From assembly GCF_029962485.1 (NCBI RefSeq), contig NZ_CP073637.1:2666001-2730000 (forward strand): 64,000 bases of DNA, written 5' to 3'. The notes below the pieces were generated by a model. The model worked only from the letters and a program-made list of their open reading frames with translations. It was not told the DNA's origin and ran no database searches. The position numbers and the translations under genes are program-made. Below are positions 35,590 to 43,906 of the stretch, in pieces (the stretch's first letter is position 1; each line of letters begins with the position of its first letter). Origin of the DNA: Burkholderia cepacia (lineage in GTDB: Bacteria; Pseudomonadota; Gammaproteobacteria; Burkholderiales; Burkholderiaceae).

Positions 35590-37407
35590 CTAGAACGCAC
35601 TCAAGTGCACGTTCTTTTTAAGAGTATTTGCCACAACATAAAATAAAGAGCTAAACACTGTCATAGCGACCGACAAAAGAAGCAGCTTTACTGACGTATC
35701 GAGTCGCTCCCAGCGCGTCGGATTCAATCTGACTTGATTTCTCCACAGCGCATCCACCGCCCCTTCAAGACGAAGGGTGCCAGAAGGCTCAATGGAGCCA
35801 TGAATCTTTTTCCCTTGCAAGACGAAATTATCGAATGGAGTCGCATCAATTTTTGAATCATTCAACTTAAACGAATCGACATTACCGCGAAACGTCATAG
35901 CTTCGACATGACCAGAATCACTCAACTGAGACGCCACCTCCGGCTTCAATTTAGAAATACTCGCCCAACCGGAAAAATTCTTAATCGACATCAAATTCTT
36001 GCGCTCGGCGTATAGCGTCCCAGATGGCGAAGACGGTTCAATCTCGACAAGAATGCCGAATGTTGCGCCCATATCAGGCAATGCATTCTCGCCGGCACCT
36101 AGAGGGACATTACGATGAACCGCCTTGCAAGAAAGCTTTGCATTTAGATCAAGCGCCTTGTCGATCGACACAGCGAGCCCATACACAACATCATTAATCT
36201 TCATTTTAACATTACGAGAAGTCAAATGAAGATTGTGAAGCGCATCAGTTTTAACAAGGTCCACGACAATTAGAATACGCAACCTATCACTCGACGACGA
36301 ATATAAAATCACTGAGTCCGAAGTTGTAAATCTGGCAACGGTCGTCTCTTTGGTTTTACTATCCTGATCCAACCAGAACATATCGCCATTAGAATTCGCC
36401 ATATTAATTGAGGCCAGATCACTTCCACTGGAATGCACCGATAGCTGCGCCGGACCATCGTCGGTGGAAATTTGCAGCGAATTAATCGAAGAAAAAGCCT
36501 CCCCCCCTTCCTTTCCTACTCCGTCTGCGGCCTGCACGTCTCCGCAGCCAGTATAGAAATGCATGGCCGCACGGAACTGCTGCGGACGATCCGGTTTTTT
36601 CCATTCAATTGTCATTGCCTTCTGCGGATTGATTGCAGAAAAATCCCCACTAAATCTTTCCGGCTTGGTCATAACTCCAAAATTTACCGCAGTCGAATCC
36701 AATTTACCCTTGTCCGCACCCTTACGCTCATCCTTTGCCACATAAAGACCCGTAACTGCTGGATTAACCGAAACTTCAATCCTAGACGTCGTCGGGTTAA
36801 AAAATAGTGAGCATATGTAGTACGCACCGCAACTCAACAACCCACCTGCAATGATCGGCACCGCAACTGCCACCCCACGCAAAATGAGGACATTGGACTT
36901 ACTAAAATCAACAACCTCACTACCAAACCGAAGTGCAAGAATGAGCCACCCAGCAACAAGCGGGCCGCCAATCGCATTAGAGATAAGACATTCATACAAA
37001 TTAACCGGATTATTTGGGTCCGGGAACATCACCTTAAATACGACATCCGCAACACTTAGCGCTACAAAAAAATATATTGCCGCCACAACGAAAATATCAC
37101 GCGGCAACCTATTCCGCCTCACCAAAAATACAGCGATCGGCAACGACAGAATCGAAAATATGATCAGACCAGTACTAAACACCCAAGAATTAATGGTCGG
37201 AAACACTATGAGGTTATCACCATATGCAGACGCATATATGCCGCCCTCAGGGCTCTTCAGAAGAGATAGCAAATACGTCTGCAACGAAGGGCCAATACAC
37301 AAAACAACACCAAGCCCGATGGAAACAGACAATATATACGCAAATCTCCACGCAAAATCACTCGCACCCGAAGCCCCAAATAGCCCTGCTATTTTTTTAA
37401 ATTTCAT
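35590..37407 (-). CDS. Large AT-rich membrane protein of unknown function (cargo)
   Basis: About 605 residues. Five membrane helices lie in the N-terminal third (e.g. FAYILSVSIGLGVVLCIG, WVFSTGLIIFSILSLPIAVF, FVVAAIYFFVALSVADVVF, GGPLVAGWLILALRF, VAVAVPIIAGGLLSCGAYY). A soluble domain of about 350 residues, rich in Ser, Asp and beta pattern, follows, and a last helix (VKLLLLSVAMTVFSSLFYVV) ends the protein. No family recognised. Base composition is markedly AT-rich, the clearest sign of recent transfer in the window. Start is uncertain: ATG at 37407 or TTG at 37434. It is convergent with the resolvase gene. Confidence 0.75.
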   Translation of the reverse strand: MKFKKIAGLFGASGASDFAWRFAYILSVSIGLGVVLCIGPSLQTYLLSLLKSPEGGIYASAYGDNLIVFPTINSWVFSTGLIIFSILSLPIAVFLVRRNRLPRDIFVVAAIYFFVALSVADVVFKVMFPDPNNPVNLYECLISNAIGGPLVAGWLILALRFGSEVVDFSKSNVLILRGVAVAVPIIAGGLLSCGAYYICSLFFNPTTSRIEVSVNPAVTGLYVAKDERKGADKGKLDSTAVNFGVMTKPERFSGDFSAINPQKAMTIEWKKPDRPQQFRAAMHFYTGCGDVQAADGVGKEGGEAFSSINSLQISTDDGPAQLSVHSSGSDLASINMANSNGDMFWLDQDSKTKETTVARFTTSDSVILYSSSSDRLRILIVVDLVKTDALHNLHLTSRNVKMKINDVVYGLAVSIDKALDLNAKLSCKAVHRNVPLGAGENALPDMGATFGILVEIEPSSPSGTLYAERKNLMSIKNFSGWASISKLKPEVASQLSDSGHVEAMTFRGNVDSFKLNDSKIDATPFDNFVLQGKKIHGSIEPSGTLRLEGAVDALWRNQVRLNPTRWERLDTSVKLLLLSVAMTVFSSLFYVVANTLKKNVHLSAF

Positions 37408-37762
37408 ATTAAATTTACTTATTATCAGCAACAACCTTGAGCAATCTCATCGCCTCACTCCATTCAATTGCAATCGGTTGCACTCGCCCGAACATACATG
37501 GTCACGAAATTTCACTTCAGGCTCGGACATCAGCACCTAATATCCACGATAGCAGTCGCCCTTAAGCTATGCCGTCATGCCATCCAACCAGTTATCACGT
37601 AGCGAGCGAAGCCTGTATGTTTTGAACTTTTAGTGTACACGACCGCGTCAGGTATGCGTCCGCGCCGGGGAGGTGGTGGCTCGGGAAGTTCTTTGCGCGC
37701 ACTGTTCCAGATAGCGGGCAGTTCGCGGTGCATGGAACGAACATGCTCGACACCCGGGACTG

Positions 37763-37876
37763 TCTCCAACTTTGTCTCCAAGATATTGAGTGTTTTGGAG
37801 ACATACTTGGAGATATACGAACCCTTGCCAGACAAGGCAGACAGGCCGAGTCGTGTCCGTGTCTCCAAATCTCCAA
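37763..37876. repeat. Iteron cluster B (TTGGAGA), candidate second replication element
   Basis: Six copies: inverted TCTCCAA at 37763-37769 and 37775-37781, TTGGAGA at 37795-37801, TTGGAGAT at 37807-37814, then a back-to-back inverted pair at 37861-37868 (GTCTCCAA) and 37869-37876 (ATCTCCAA). The tandem pair mirrors, in opposite orientation, the tandem pair that opens cluster A at 27128. Confidence 0.6.
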
Positions 37877-37953
37877 CCATTTTTGCTTCCGGCAGTGTCG
37901 GCGGTAATTGCTTAGAACCCCGCTCCGTCCATGCAAGCCTACGCTCAGATGTC

Positions 37954-37975
37954 TGTTGGTATTTTTGTTGGTATC
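37954..37975. repeat. Right-end copy of the 22-base GTTGGTAT repeat
   Basis: Exact direct repeat of 24180-24201, containing GTTGGTAT at 37955-37962 and 37967-37974 with the same spacing. It lies 50 bases inside attR. In the circular form it would sit on the other side of the crossover from the four octamers before the integrase. Confidence 0.75.
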
Positions 37976-38024
37976 TATAACAGCATCATGCCCGCAAGGC
38001 ATATCCAGAAAGAAGATATGAATT

Positions 38025-38040
38025 CTGTCGGGGGACCAGC
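38025..38040 (+). repeat. attR (partial copy of tRNA-Arg 3' end)
   Basis: CTGTCGGGGG then ACCAGC; matches attL except for one missing G. The preceding bases (GAATT against GATTC) also show partial similarity, so the crossover segment has drifted or tolerates mismatch. Confidence 0.75.
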
Positions 38041-38134
38041 ATTTCCCGCACTTCCCCCGCTACGCGCCACCACCAGACTCGTCCTGCCGGAACCGCGCAC
38101 GCACAACGCTATCAGGCGACGACCGTCCGCACCC

Positions 38135-39547
38135 TCACATCAACCCCGTCCGTACCTGCGGCATCAAACTCGCATCCGCACCCGTCACGGTAAACGTCCC
38201 CTTCGCCGATGCCCCCGACGGCAGCGCCATCAAACTGCCATCGCCCAACCGGTTCGCATCGACAACAATCTGGCTCGCCGCACACCCGCTCGCCAGCAGC
38301 GACAGCGGCGCACCCGCGATCGACGAGAACGTATTCCCCGTCACACTGAACGAACACACATTCCCGTACGCCCGAAAACCGGCATAACCGGAGCCGGACA
38401 CACTGTTGCCCGTCACCGCCACGTTCGTCACCGTTCCCGTCCACGTGTCCAGTTCGATCGCCGCCTGCTGCGTCGGCTGCAGTCCGTTGTTCACGTTCGA
38501 ATTCTGGATGTTGGTCACGACGTTGCCGGTAATCATGACGTTCGATGCGCCATACGTGTTCCAGCTGTCCTCCTGCGCCACCAGGATACCGGCCGCCTTC
38601 TGCACGCCGTCGACCGTATTGTTCGAGATCGTCACGGCCTGCCCGCCGACCACCGCAATGCCGCGCCCCCACGGGTTGCCGGACACCGCGTTATGGTCGA
38701 TCAGCACGTTGCTGCTGAGGTGGCCGTCGCCGAGATAGCTGACGACGGCGATCAGGTCGTCGCCGGTGGCCGTCACCGTATTGTTCTGCACGAGCACGTT
38801 GATCGATCCGTTGGTCGTGTGGATGCCATCGGCCAGTGTCGCGTGGACGGTATTGCCGACGATCGCGACGCCATTGCCACCGAACACGAAAATCCCCGCA
38901 CTCGCGCCGCCGTTGATCGTCACTTTCAGCACCTGGACGCCCGCGCCTGTCACCTCGACCTTGGTCGACGCCGGCGTCGCAAGCCGCGTCGTGCCGGTAC
39001 CGACCAGCGTCACGCCCACGAGCGTCGAACCGGTGCCGCTCATCACGATCGTCTGATCCGCGGGATTCGTGGCGGCCAGCGTCGCGCCGTATCCGGAAAT
39101 CACCGCCTGCGGCACGCTGACCGTGAGCGAATGCCCGACGACGTAACGCCCCGGCGCTATGACGAGGCGCTGGCCGGTCTTCAGGCTGTCGAATGCCTTT
39201 TGCAGTGCATCGGCCTGATCGCTACCGTCGGCGGCCGGATAGACGGTTACGTCGGCGACGAGAACGGAATTTGCACCTTGCGTGGGTAAGCGCGCCGCGC
39301 CGGACGTCGTGCCGGCCGCACCGGATGCCGTGCCGGACGTCGTGCCGGCCGCACTGGACGCCGGCACGGGGCTGGCGGGATTCGCCGATGAAGGCGAGCT
39401 GCCGGACGCCGCGCTGGCAGGCTCGGCGGGCGACGCCGGCGAAACGGGTGCGCCCGCAACGGTCTGCGCCGCATTGTTGTCGCCGCCACCGCACGCGGCA
39501 AGGCCAAGGCAAAGCAAGGCGAGCATCGCCCGATCGACTGTTCGCAT
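38135..39547 (-). CDS. Lipoprotein with right-handed parallel beta-helix
   Basis: A 470-residue exported lipoprotein. The signal peptide ends in the lipobox LAAC near residue 18. A low-complexity linker of about 75 residues rich in Ala, Ser and Pro follows (SPASPAEPASAASGSSP), then a beta-helix built of PbH1 repeats, seen as repeated I-x-x-N-x-V units (VNVLVQNNTVTAT-like: INVLVQNNTV, NVLIDHNAVSG, VTISNNTVDG, NVMITGNVV). Such folds bind or cut polysaccharide; no catalytic residues can be named. It lies just outside the right end of the island. Start at 39547 was chosen for the signal peptide. Confidence 0.85.
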   Translation of the reverse strand: MRTVDRAMLALLCLGLAACGGGDNNAAQTVAGAPVSPASPAEPASAASGSSPSSANPASPVPASSAAGTTSGTASGAAGTTSGAARLPTQGANSVLVADVTVYPAADGSDQADALQKAFDSLKTGQRLVIAPGRYVVGHSLTVSVPQAVISGYGATLAATNPADQTIVMSGTGSTLVGVTLVGTGTTRLATPASTKVEVTGAGVQVLKVTINGGASAGIFVFGGNGVAIVGNTVHATLADGIHTTNGSINVLVQNNTVTATGDDLIAVVSYLGDGHLSSNVLIDHNAVSGNPWGRGIAVVGGQAVTISNNTVDGVQKAAGILVAQEDSWNTYGASNVMITGNVVTNIQNSNVNNGLQPTQQAAIELDTWTGTVTNVAVTGNSVSGSGYAGFRAYGNVCSFSVTGNTFSSIAGAPLSLLASGCAASQIVVDANRLGDGSLMALPSGASAKGTFTVTGADASLMPQVRTGLM

Positions 39548-39777
39548 AGGATTTCTGACGAGCCCGAGATGGCGCCATCCTAAGTACACGTGGCGTCTTT
39601 GTAAATGAGGCCTTCGTCCGCCGTGTCGCACTGTGCGCCGTACGCACAAGCCGTTGGCGATCCTCTGCGATTCATCGTCGTGACATGCGACATGCGATCG
39701 CACTTTGTCCGATCCCCACGGACACGCACTGCGCATTGCGTAGAATCCCGAACCTTCGCCCGTACCCGTACACGACC

Positions 39778-40110
39778 ATGATTCGAACCATCGCGGCGCT
39801 GGCCGCGCTTTCGGCCCTGACCTGCACGGCGAACGCCACCGATACCGGCACGGCGCCCGCCAAGCCGCGCTATGTCAGCCCGGGCATCACCAACGTCACG
39901 GCCGCAGCAGCACCGCATCTGGAAAGCACATCGCCCGACGCCCGCTGCCGCGAACTGGCCGCAGGCATCGACGCGGTCACGCACGCCCCCGACCGCGGTC
40001 ACAAGGTCGTGCGCGGCTTCGGCCCGGACGGCAAGCCGCGCAACGAACTGCGCGCCTATGACAAACGGGCCGACCTGGAAGCCGAGCATCAGCAGCTCGG
40101 CTGCCGATAA
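39778..40110 (+). CDS. Small secreted protein of unknown function (110 aa)
   Basis: Signal peptide of about 22 residues (MIRTIAALAALSALTCTANA), then a hydrophilic domain with two Cys (DARCRELAAGIDAV and the C-terminal QLGCR) that could form a disulphide. The pattern C-R-x-L-A-x-x-I-x-A and KRADLEAEHQQLGC is common in short Burkholderia periplasmic proteins. Divergent from the beta-helix gene. An upstream frame from 39685 is rejected because the signal peptide starts at 39778. Confidence 0.7.
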   Translation: MIRTIAALAALSALTCTANATDTGTAPAKPRYVSPGITNVTAAAAPHLESTSPDARCRELAAGIDAVTHAPDRGHKVVRGFGPDGKPRNELRAYDKRADLEAEHQQLGCR

Positions 40111-40153
40111 CGAACACCACGCCGCCCGGCCGAATCACGCCGGGCGTCGGACC

Positions 40154-40894
40154 TTACGCGTTCGCACCGCCGTCGATCGTCAGGCCGGTGCCGTTGATCG
40201 ATCGCCCTTCCGGCCCGACGACGAACGCCACGAGCGCCGCGACGTCGTCGGCCTTGCCGTACTGCGGAATCGCCATCCGCGATCGCTGCGCACCGGCATG
40301 TTCGCCATCGGCCGGATTCATGTCGGTATCCGTCGAGCCCGGGTGCACGATATTCACCGTGATGCCGCGCGAGCCGAGATCGCGCGCGAGCCCCTGCGTC
40401 CAGCCGATCAACGCGGCCTTGCTCGCCGCGTAGAGGCTCATCCCCGCATCGGGCACGCGCGTCGCGAGGCAGCTGCCGGTCGACACGATCCGCCCGCCCT
40501 CCCCGAGATGTCGCGCCGCCGCCTGCGACGCGACGATCACCGCGCGCACGTTCACGTTCAGCGTTGCGTCGATATCGTCGAGCGTGAGGTCGTCGAGCGT
40601 GCCGGCCCGGAAAATCCCCGCGTTGTTGACGAGGATGTCGAGCCCGCCGAATGCCTCCGCGGCACGGTCGACCGCGTCACGCACCGCAACCGGATCGGCG
40701 CTGTCGGCCTGGATGGCGACGGCCCGGCGGCCCAGCGCCTCGATGCTCGCGACGACGGCCTGCGCCCGCTCGGCCGATTTTTCGTAGGTGATTGCAACGT
40801 CCGCGCCATCGGCCGCCAGCCGTTTCGCGATTGCCGCGCCAATGCCGCGGCTGCCGCCCGTGATGAGTGCACGCTTGCCCTGAAGTCGGTTCAT
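40154..40894 (-). CDS. SDR-family oxidoreductase (3-oxoacyl-ACP reductase-like)
   Basis: A 246-residue classical short-chain dehydrogenase. It shows the NAD(P)-binding GGSRGIGAAIA, the NNAGIF motif, the catalytic Ser and Tyr-x-x-x-Lys in STGSCLA and SLYAASKAALIGW, and a conserved C-terminal SINGTGLTIDGGANA. Substrate unknown; many such enzymes next to a TetR regulator reduce quinones or carbonyls. Start ATG 40894 has AGGAACC upstream. It diverges from a TetR gene with a perfect palindrome in between. Confidence 0.9.
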   Translation of the reverse strand: MNRLQGKRALITGGSRGIGAAIAKRLAADGADVAITYEKSAERAQAVVASIEALGRRAVAIQADSADPVAVRDAVDRAAEAFGGLDILVNNAGIFRAGTLDDLTLDDIDATLNVNVRAVIVASQAAARHLGEGGRIVSTGSCLATRVPDAGMSLYAASKAALIGWTQGLARDLGSRGITVNIVHPGSTDTDMNPADGEHAGAQRSRMAIPQYGKADDVAALVAFVVGPEGRSINGTGLTIDGGANA

Positions 40895-40971
40895 GTCGGT
40901 TCCTTTCCTCATTTATGTAACGACCGGCACAGAATGTGGCAAGTTGCGCGCCACAGTCAATTGATTTATTT

Positions 40972-40983
40972 TATCGATCGATA
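40972..40983. promoter_or_regulatory. TetR operator between SDR and TetR genes
   Basis: TATCGATCGATA, a perfect 12-base palindrome in the short AT-rich gap between the two divergent genes, 25 bases before the TetR start. The position would let the regulator repress both promoters. Confidence 0.7.
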
Positions 40984-41008
40984 CAGAAATAGACGAAGGA
41001 CGGATGCA

Positions 41009-41623
41009 ATGGCTGAACGGGGCCGACCGAGAAGCTTCGACAAGGAAGCGGCGCTGGATCGCGCGATGGAGGTGTTCTGGCGCCTCGGCTACGAAGGGGC
41101 GTCGATGACCGACCTGACGACTGCGATGGGCATCGCGTCGCCGAGCCTGTATGCGGCGTTCGGCAGCAAGGAAGCGTTGTTCCGGCAGGCGCTCGCGCAC
41201 TACGGCGCAACGGAGGGACGGGAACTCTGGGGAGGCGTCGAACGGGCGGACACTGCACACGACGCCGTGCAGAACTATCTGATGGATACGGCGCGTGTGT
41301 TCACGCGGCGCTCGAAGCCGGCCGGCTGTCTGGTCGTGCTGTCGGCGCTGCATCCGGCCGAACGGTCCGATACGGTCCGGCAAACGCTGATCGCGATGCG
41401 CGAGGGCACGGTCGAGGCGCTGCGGAAGCGCCTCCGGCAAGGCGTCGTGACCGGCGAGATCGCGGCGGACGCGAACCTCGATGCGATCGCGCGGTACTAC
41501 GTGACGGTCCAGCAGGGCATGTCGATCCAGGCGCGCGACGGTGCGAGCCGCCGCGATCTGGAGGCCATCGCCCAAGCCGCGCTGGCCGCATGGCCGGCGC
41601 TCGTCGGCGCGCGCGGCGCCTAA
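41009..41623 (+). CDS. TetR-family regulator
   Basis: A 204-residue repressor-type protein. The N-terminal helix-turn-helix (residues about 8-55: FDKEAALDRAMEVFWRLGYEG, MTDLTTAMGIASPSLYAAFGSK) is followed by an all-helical ligand domain with a Cys near residue 108. This subgroup (YcdC/AcrR-like with SLYAAFGSKEALF) commonly controls a divergent oxidoreductase. The ATG at 41009 follows a GAAGGA site. Confidence 0.88.
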   Translation: MAERGRPRSFDKEAALDRAMEVFWRLGYEGASMTDLTTAMGIASPSLYAAFGSKEALFRQALAHYGATEGRELWGGVERADTAHDAVQNYLMDTARVFTRRSKPAGCLVVLSALHPAERSDTVRQTLIAMREGTVEALRKRLRQGVVTGEIAADANLDAIARYYVTVQQGMSIQARDGASRRDLEAIAQAALAAWPALVGARGA

Positions 41624-41665
41624 CCGAATGACGACGCGGCCGTGCGCGGCCGCGCCGGCGCATCG

Positions 41666-42166
41666 TTACTGCTTCGCCGCGTGCTGCACGTCCTTCGACG
41701 CATGCCACACGCGATAGCGCACCTCGAAACCGTCCGGCACATAGACGACGAGCGGCAGGCGGCTGTTGTAGCGCAGCAGCTGGCCGTCGCCGCGCACCTG
41801 CACGAAGCGTTGCTGCGGCGCCTGGCCCGGGCACGCCATCAGCGTCGAGGCCGGCCCCTTCACGTCGGTGAGCTGGTAGTACGTATAGCCCCAGCCCTTC
41901 ACGTCCTCGGCGGTGAGCTCGCCGCCGAACCACTGCTGGTTGCAATCGGTCTGCAGCGTCTTGCCGATCATCAGCTCGACGCGCGCATCGCCTTCGTTCT
42001 CGAGCGCGGGCAGCCCGATCACGACGCGCTGCTGGCCGGCCACCGCCTGCGGAAACATCTTGATCGACTCCGCCGGCACGGCGGGCGCCGATGCGGGGCT
42101 CGCCACGCACGCGGCGGCAGTCGTGACGCAGAAAGCGGCCAGCGCGGCCCGGATCGCGAATTTCAT
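41666..42166 (-). CDS. eco: Ecotin, periplasmic serine protease inhibitor
   Basis: A 166-residue secreted inhibitor. The signal peptide covers about 25 residues. The mature protein shows ecotin motifs: FPQAVAGQQRVVIGLPALEN, the Cys pair (LQTDCNQQWFGGEL and STLMACPG) and the C-terminal VYVPDGFEVRYRVWHASKDV. The reactive-site Met is kept in STLMACPG, so broad inhibition of trypsin-, chymotrypsin- and elastase-type proteases is expected. AGGAGC precedes the ATG at 42166. It may guard the cell from host or amoebal proteases. Confidence 0.93.
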   Translation of the reverse strand: MKFAIRAALAAFCVTTAAACVASPASAPAVPAESIKMFPQAVAGQQRVVIGLPALENEGDARVELMIGKTLQTDCNQQWFGGELTAEDVKGWGYTYYQLTDVKGPASTLMACPGQAPQQRFVQVRGDGQLLRYNSRLPLVVYVPDGFEVRYRVWHASKDVQHAAKQ

Positions 42167-42309
42167 CGATGTGCTCCTGAAAAACAAATGAGCCCCGGAT
42201 GCTAACACTTTCACATCAGGCCCTTACGGAGCTGTAATTTGCAGACACAATTGCAAACAGTCGCCGGCTCCCGTGCGCGGTACTTATACGGCAACCAACG
42301 GAGAACATC

Positions 42310-42624
42310 ATGCTGAAGCTCATTGCGGCCGCCGGCGTCGCGACCTTGCTGGCCGGCTGCGTCGTCGCCCCGGACGCCGGATACGGCTACGGGCAGCCCT
42401 ACTATTCCGATCCCGGCTACGCATACGCGCCGTCCCCCGTGTACGGCACGGTCAACATCTGGGGCGGTGGCGGCGGGCGCGACTGGGATCGCGGCCGGCG
42501 CGACTACCACCGTTGGGACGGCGATCGCGGCAATCGCGGCAACGGCTGGGGACGCGGCGGGCGCCGCGGCGACTGGAACGATGGCGGCGGGCGCGGTGAC
42601 GGCGGCGGCGGCCATCGCCACTGA
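42310..42624 (+). CDS. Small Gly/Arg/Asp-rich lipoprotein
   Basis: A 104-residue exported protein with a lipobox LAGC near residue 16. The mature part is Tyr-rich at first (GYGYGQPYYSDPGYAYAPSP), then Gly/Arg/Asp-rich and ends HRH, so it is likely disordered. Function unknown. Expression is isolated: a strong terminator follows at 42712. Confidence 0.7.
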   Translation: MLKLIAAAGVATLLAGCVVAPDAGYGYGQPYYSDPGYAYAPSPVYGTVNIWGGGGGRDWDRGRRDYHRWDGDRGNRGNGWGRGGRRGDWNDGGGRGDGGGGHRH

Positions 42625-42711
42625 CGCGCAATTGCAACCGTTTGTATCCGCGCACGACCCACCAATACCCGGTCGTGCGTCACGCAGGCCAACGGATGGC
42701 CGCACAAATGC

Positions 42712-42742
42712 AAAGGCCCTCGCATGAAGCGAGGGCCTTTTG
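42712..42742. terminator. Bidirectional Rho-independent terminator
   Basis: Nine-base arms GGCCCTCGC (42715-42723) and GCGAGGGCC (42729-42737) around ATGAA, with AAA before and TTTT after. It serves the convergent lipoprotein gene (plus) and the Tyr/Pro/Gln-rich secreted protein gene (minus). Confidence 0.9.
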
Positions 42743-42821
42743 TCGTCCGGTCCTGCGATATGAACGTCGGCAAGTATCGGGCTGCCGGCACCCTGCCCGT
42801 TCAGGTGTCACGTGCCTCGGC

Positions 42822-43184
42822 TTACCAGCCGGCCGGCTGTGCGTAGCCACCCTGCACCGGCGCACCGCACACATACGCACGCTGGTAGCGGTCGTAGCAA
42901 TAGTTCGGGCCTTCGTCCTGGTACTGCGCCTGCTGATAGGTCGGATACGCAGGCTGCTGGTATGCCGGCGCCTGGTAGTACGTCGGCGGCTGATAGGCCG
43001 GTGCCTGGTACACGGGCGCCTGATACGCGACGGGCGGATTCATCGCGGACGTCACGATCGCGCCCAGCACCGCGCCGCCGATCAAGGCGCCGATGACGGC
43101 GCCGCCGTCGCGGCCATGCGCGGACGCCGGCCCCGCGATGGCGAGCGAACCGGCGAGGACACATACTGCGGCAATCTTTTTCAT
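42822..43184 (-). CDS. Secreted Tyr/Pro/Gln-rich protein with glycine zipper
   Basis: A 120-residue exported protein. The signal peptide of about 22 residues ends ASA. A glycine-zipper-like helix (GGAVIGALIGGAVLGAIVTS) is followed by a repeat region of YQAPxYQ units and a C-terminal part with two Cys (NYCYDRYQRAYVCG). The layout resembles short envelope proteins that insert in the outer membrane; function unknown. ATG at 43184 follows GGGAGTCC. Confidence 0.75.
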   Translation of the reverse strand: MKKIAAVCVLAGSLAIAGPASAHGRDGGAVIGALIGGAVLGAIVTSAMNPPVAYQAPVYQAPAYQPPTYYQAPAYQQPAYPTYQQAQYQDEGPNYCYDRYQRAYVCGAPVQGGYAQPAGW

Positions 43185-43340
43185 GATGGACTCCCACGCG
43201 AAGTGGTACTGGATGCGATGCATTGTGGCGGCACGCGGCCGTAATAGATGCAGCAAGTGGTAACGCGCGATTACCGGTATCGCACCCACCGGAACGCCGC
43301 GCCGCCGTGCTACGATTTTCGGCATACAGGAGACGCCTTC

Positions 43341-43721
43341 ATGCAGCCCGAAACCGCCCGCCGTTTCGATACCGAATTCGCGCCGCGCATCGCGCAGGCA
43401 ATCGCCGCCTTCTTCGCCGAGCACGTGCTGACCGACGTCGTGCCATACGGCGGCCACGGGCATCCGACACGCGTGCAGATCCGCAGCGCGCCGCACGAGC
43501 ATGTGAGCGGCTTCGAGCATCCGCTGAACCTCGAGCTGACCTGGGATACCGACGAGATCGAACGGTTGATGGAGCCGGACGGCCCGCAGCGCTTCGAGCA
43601 CTACCTGGCCGCGCTGCCGAAAAAGCTGGGGGCGTGGCAGGGCGCGCGGGACATCGATCTCGCGTCGCGCACGCAGGCCGACCCGCTCGTGCGGCTCGGC
43701 GGTCTCGACTTCGAAGGCTGA
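43341..43721 (+). CDS. Conserved hypothetical protein, possibly DUF5594
   Basis: A 126-residue cytoplasmic protein beginning MQPETARRFDTEFAPRIAQA, with no export signal. It resembles a short protein restricted to Burkholderia and relatives (I recall the DUF5594 family but cannot check). An AGGAG site precedes the ATG. It is isolated between divergent and unrelated genes. Confidence 0.7.
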   Translation: MQPETARRFDTEFAPRIAQAIAAFFAEHVLTDVVPYGGHGHPTRVQIRSAPHEHVSGFEHPLNLELTWDTDEIERLMEPDGPQRFEHYLAALPKKLGAWQGARDIDLASRTQADPLVRLGGLDFEG

Positions 43722-43906
43722 GTGCCCGCGCCGGCCGGCAGCCGCGCGTGCCGGCGTCGCGTCACGCGGCCCGGTGATACACTCGACCGGCCCCGTTCCG
43801 GTGCAGCCGCGCCGGCCGGGCCGTTCATCGCCGCCTCCACCCTTCCGCATGGTTGCGCACGCAACCGGCAACCGGGCGCGCGGACAACCCTGCTCTCGCT
43901 CCCGTC

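Larger units (their letters stand above)
24053..38040 (+). mobile_element. P4-satellite-like integrative element in tRNA-Arg(CCT), about 14 kb
   Basis: Bounded on the left by the 3' end of tRNA-Arg and on the right by an imperfect copy of that end at 38025-38040. Contents in order: P4-type integrase; proteasome-beta-like protein; iteron cluster A; primase-helicase; short coupled genes; structured leader; AlpA-like regulator; unknown proteins; serine resolvase; membrane protein; iteron cluster B; right-end octamer repeats. No capsid, tail, terminase or lysis gene is seen, so it is a satellite or plasmid-like island rather than a full prophage. Several cargo genes, above all 35590-37407, are clearly more AT-rich than the chromosome, a sign of transfer. 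Confidence 0.85.
37408..38134. other. Right end of the island and junction, no supported gene
   Basis: Holds iteron cluster B, the right-end octamer repeats, attR and about 95 bases of flanking chromosome. Open frames of about 100 codons exist on both strands (37575-37880 minus, 37633-37980 plus), but they run through the iterons, lack ribosome sites and have no recognisable sequence. Confidence 0.6.

Noticed and set aside
37575..37880. A 101-codon minus-strand frame in the right end of the island
   Set aside because: It is made largely of the iterons; no ribosome site. Kept as non-coding, with some doubt.
24053..38040. Complete prophage
   Set aside because: No capsid, portal, terminase, tail or lysis genes are present; the content fits a satellite.
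41633..41654. GC hairpin between TetR and ecotin genes as terminator
   Set aside because: An 8-base stem exists, but there is no T run on either strand.
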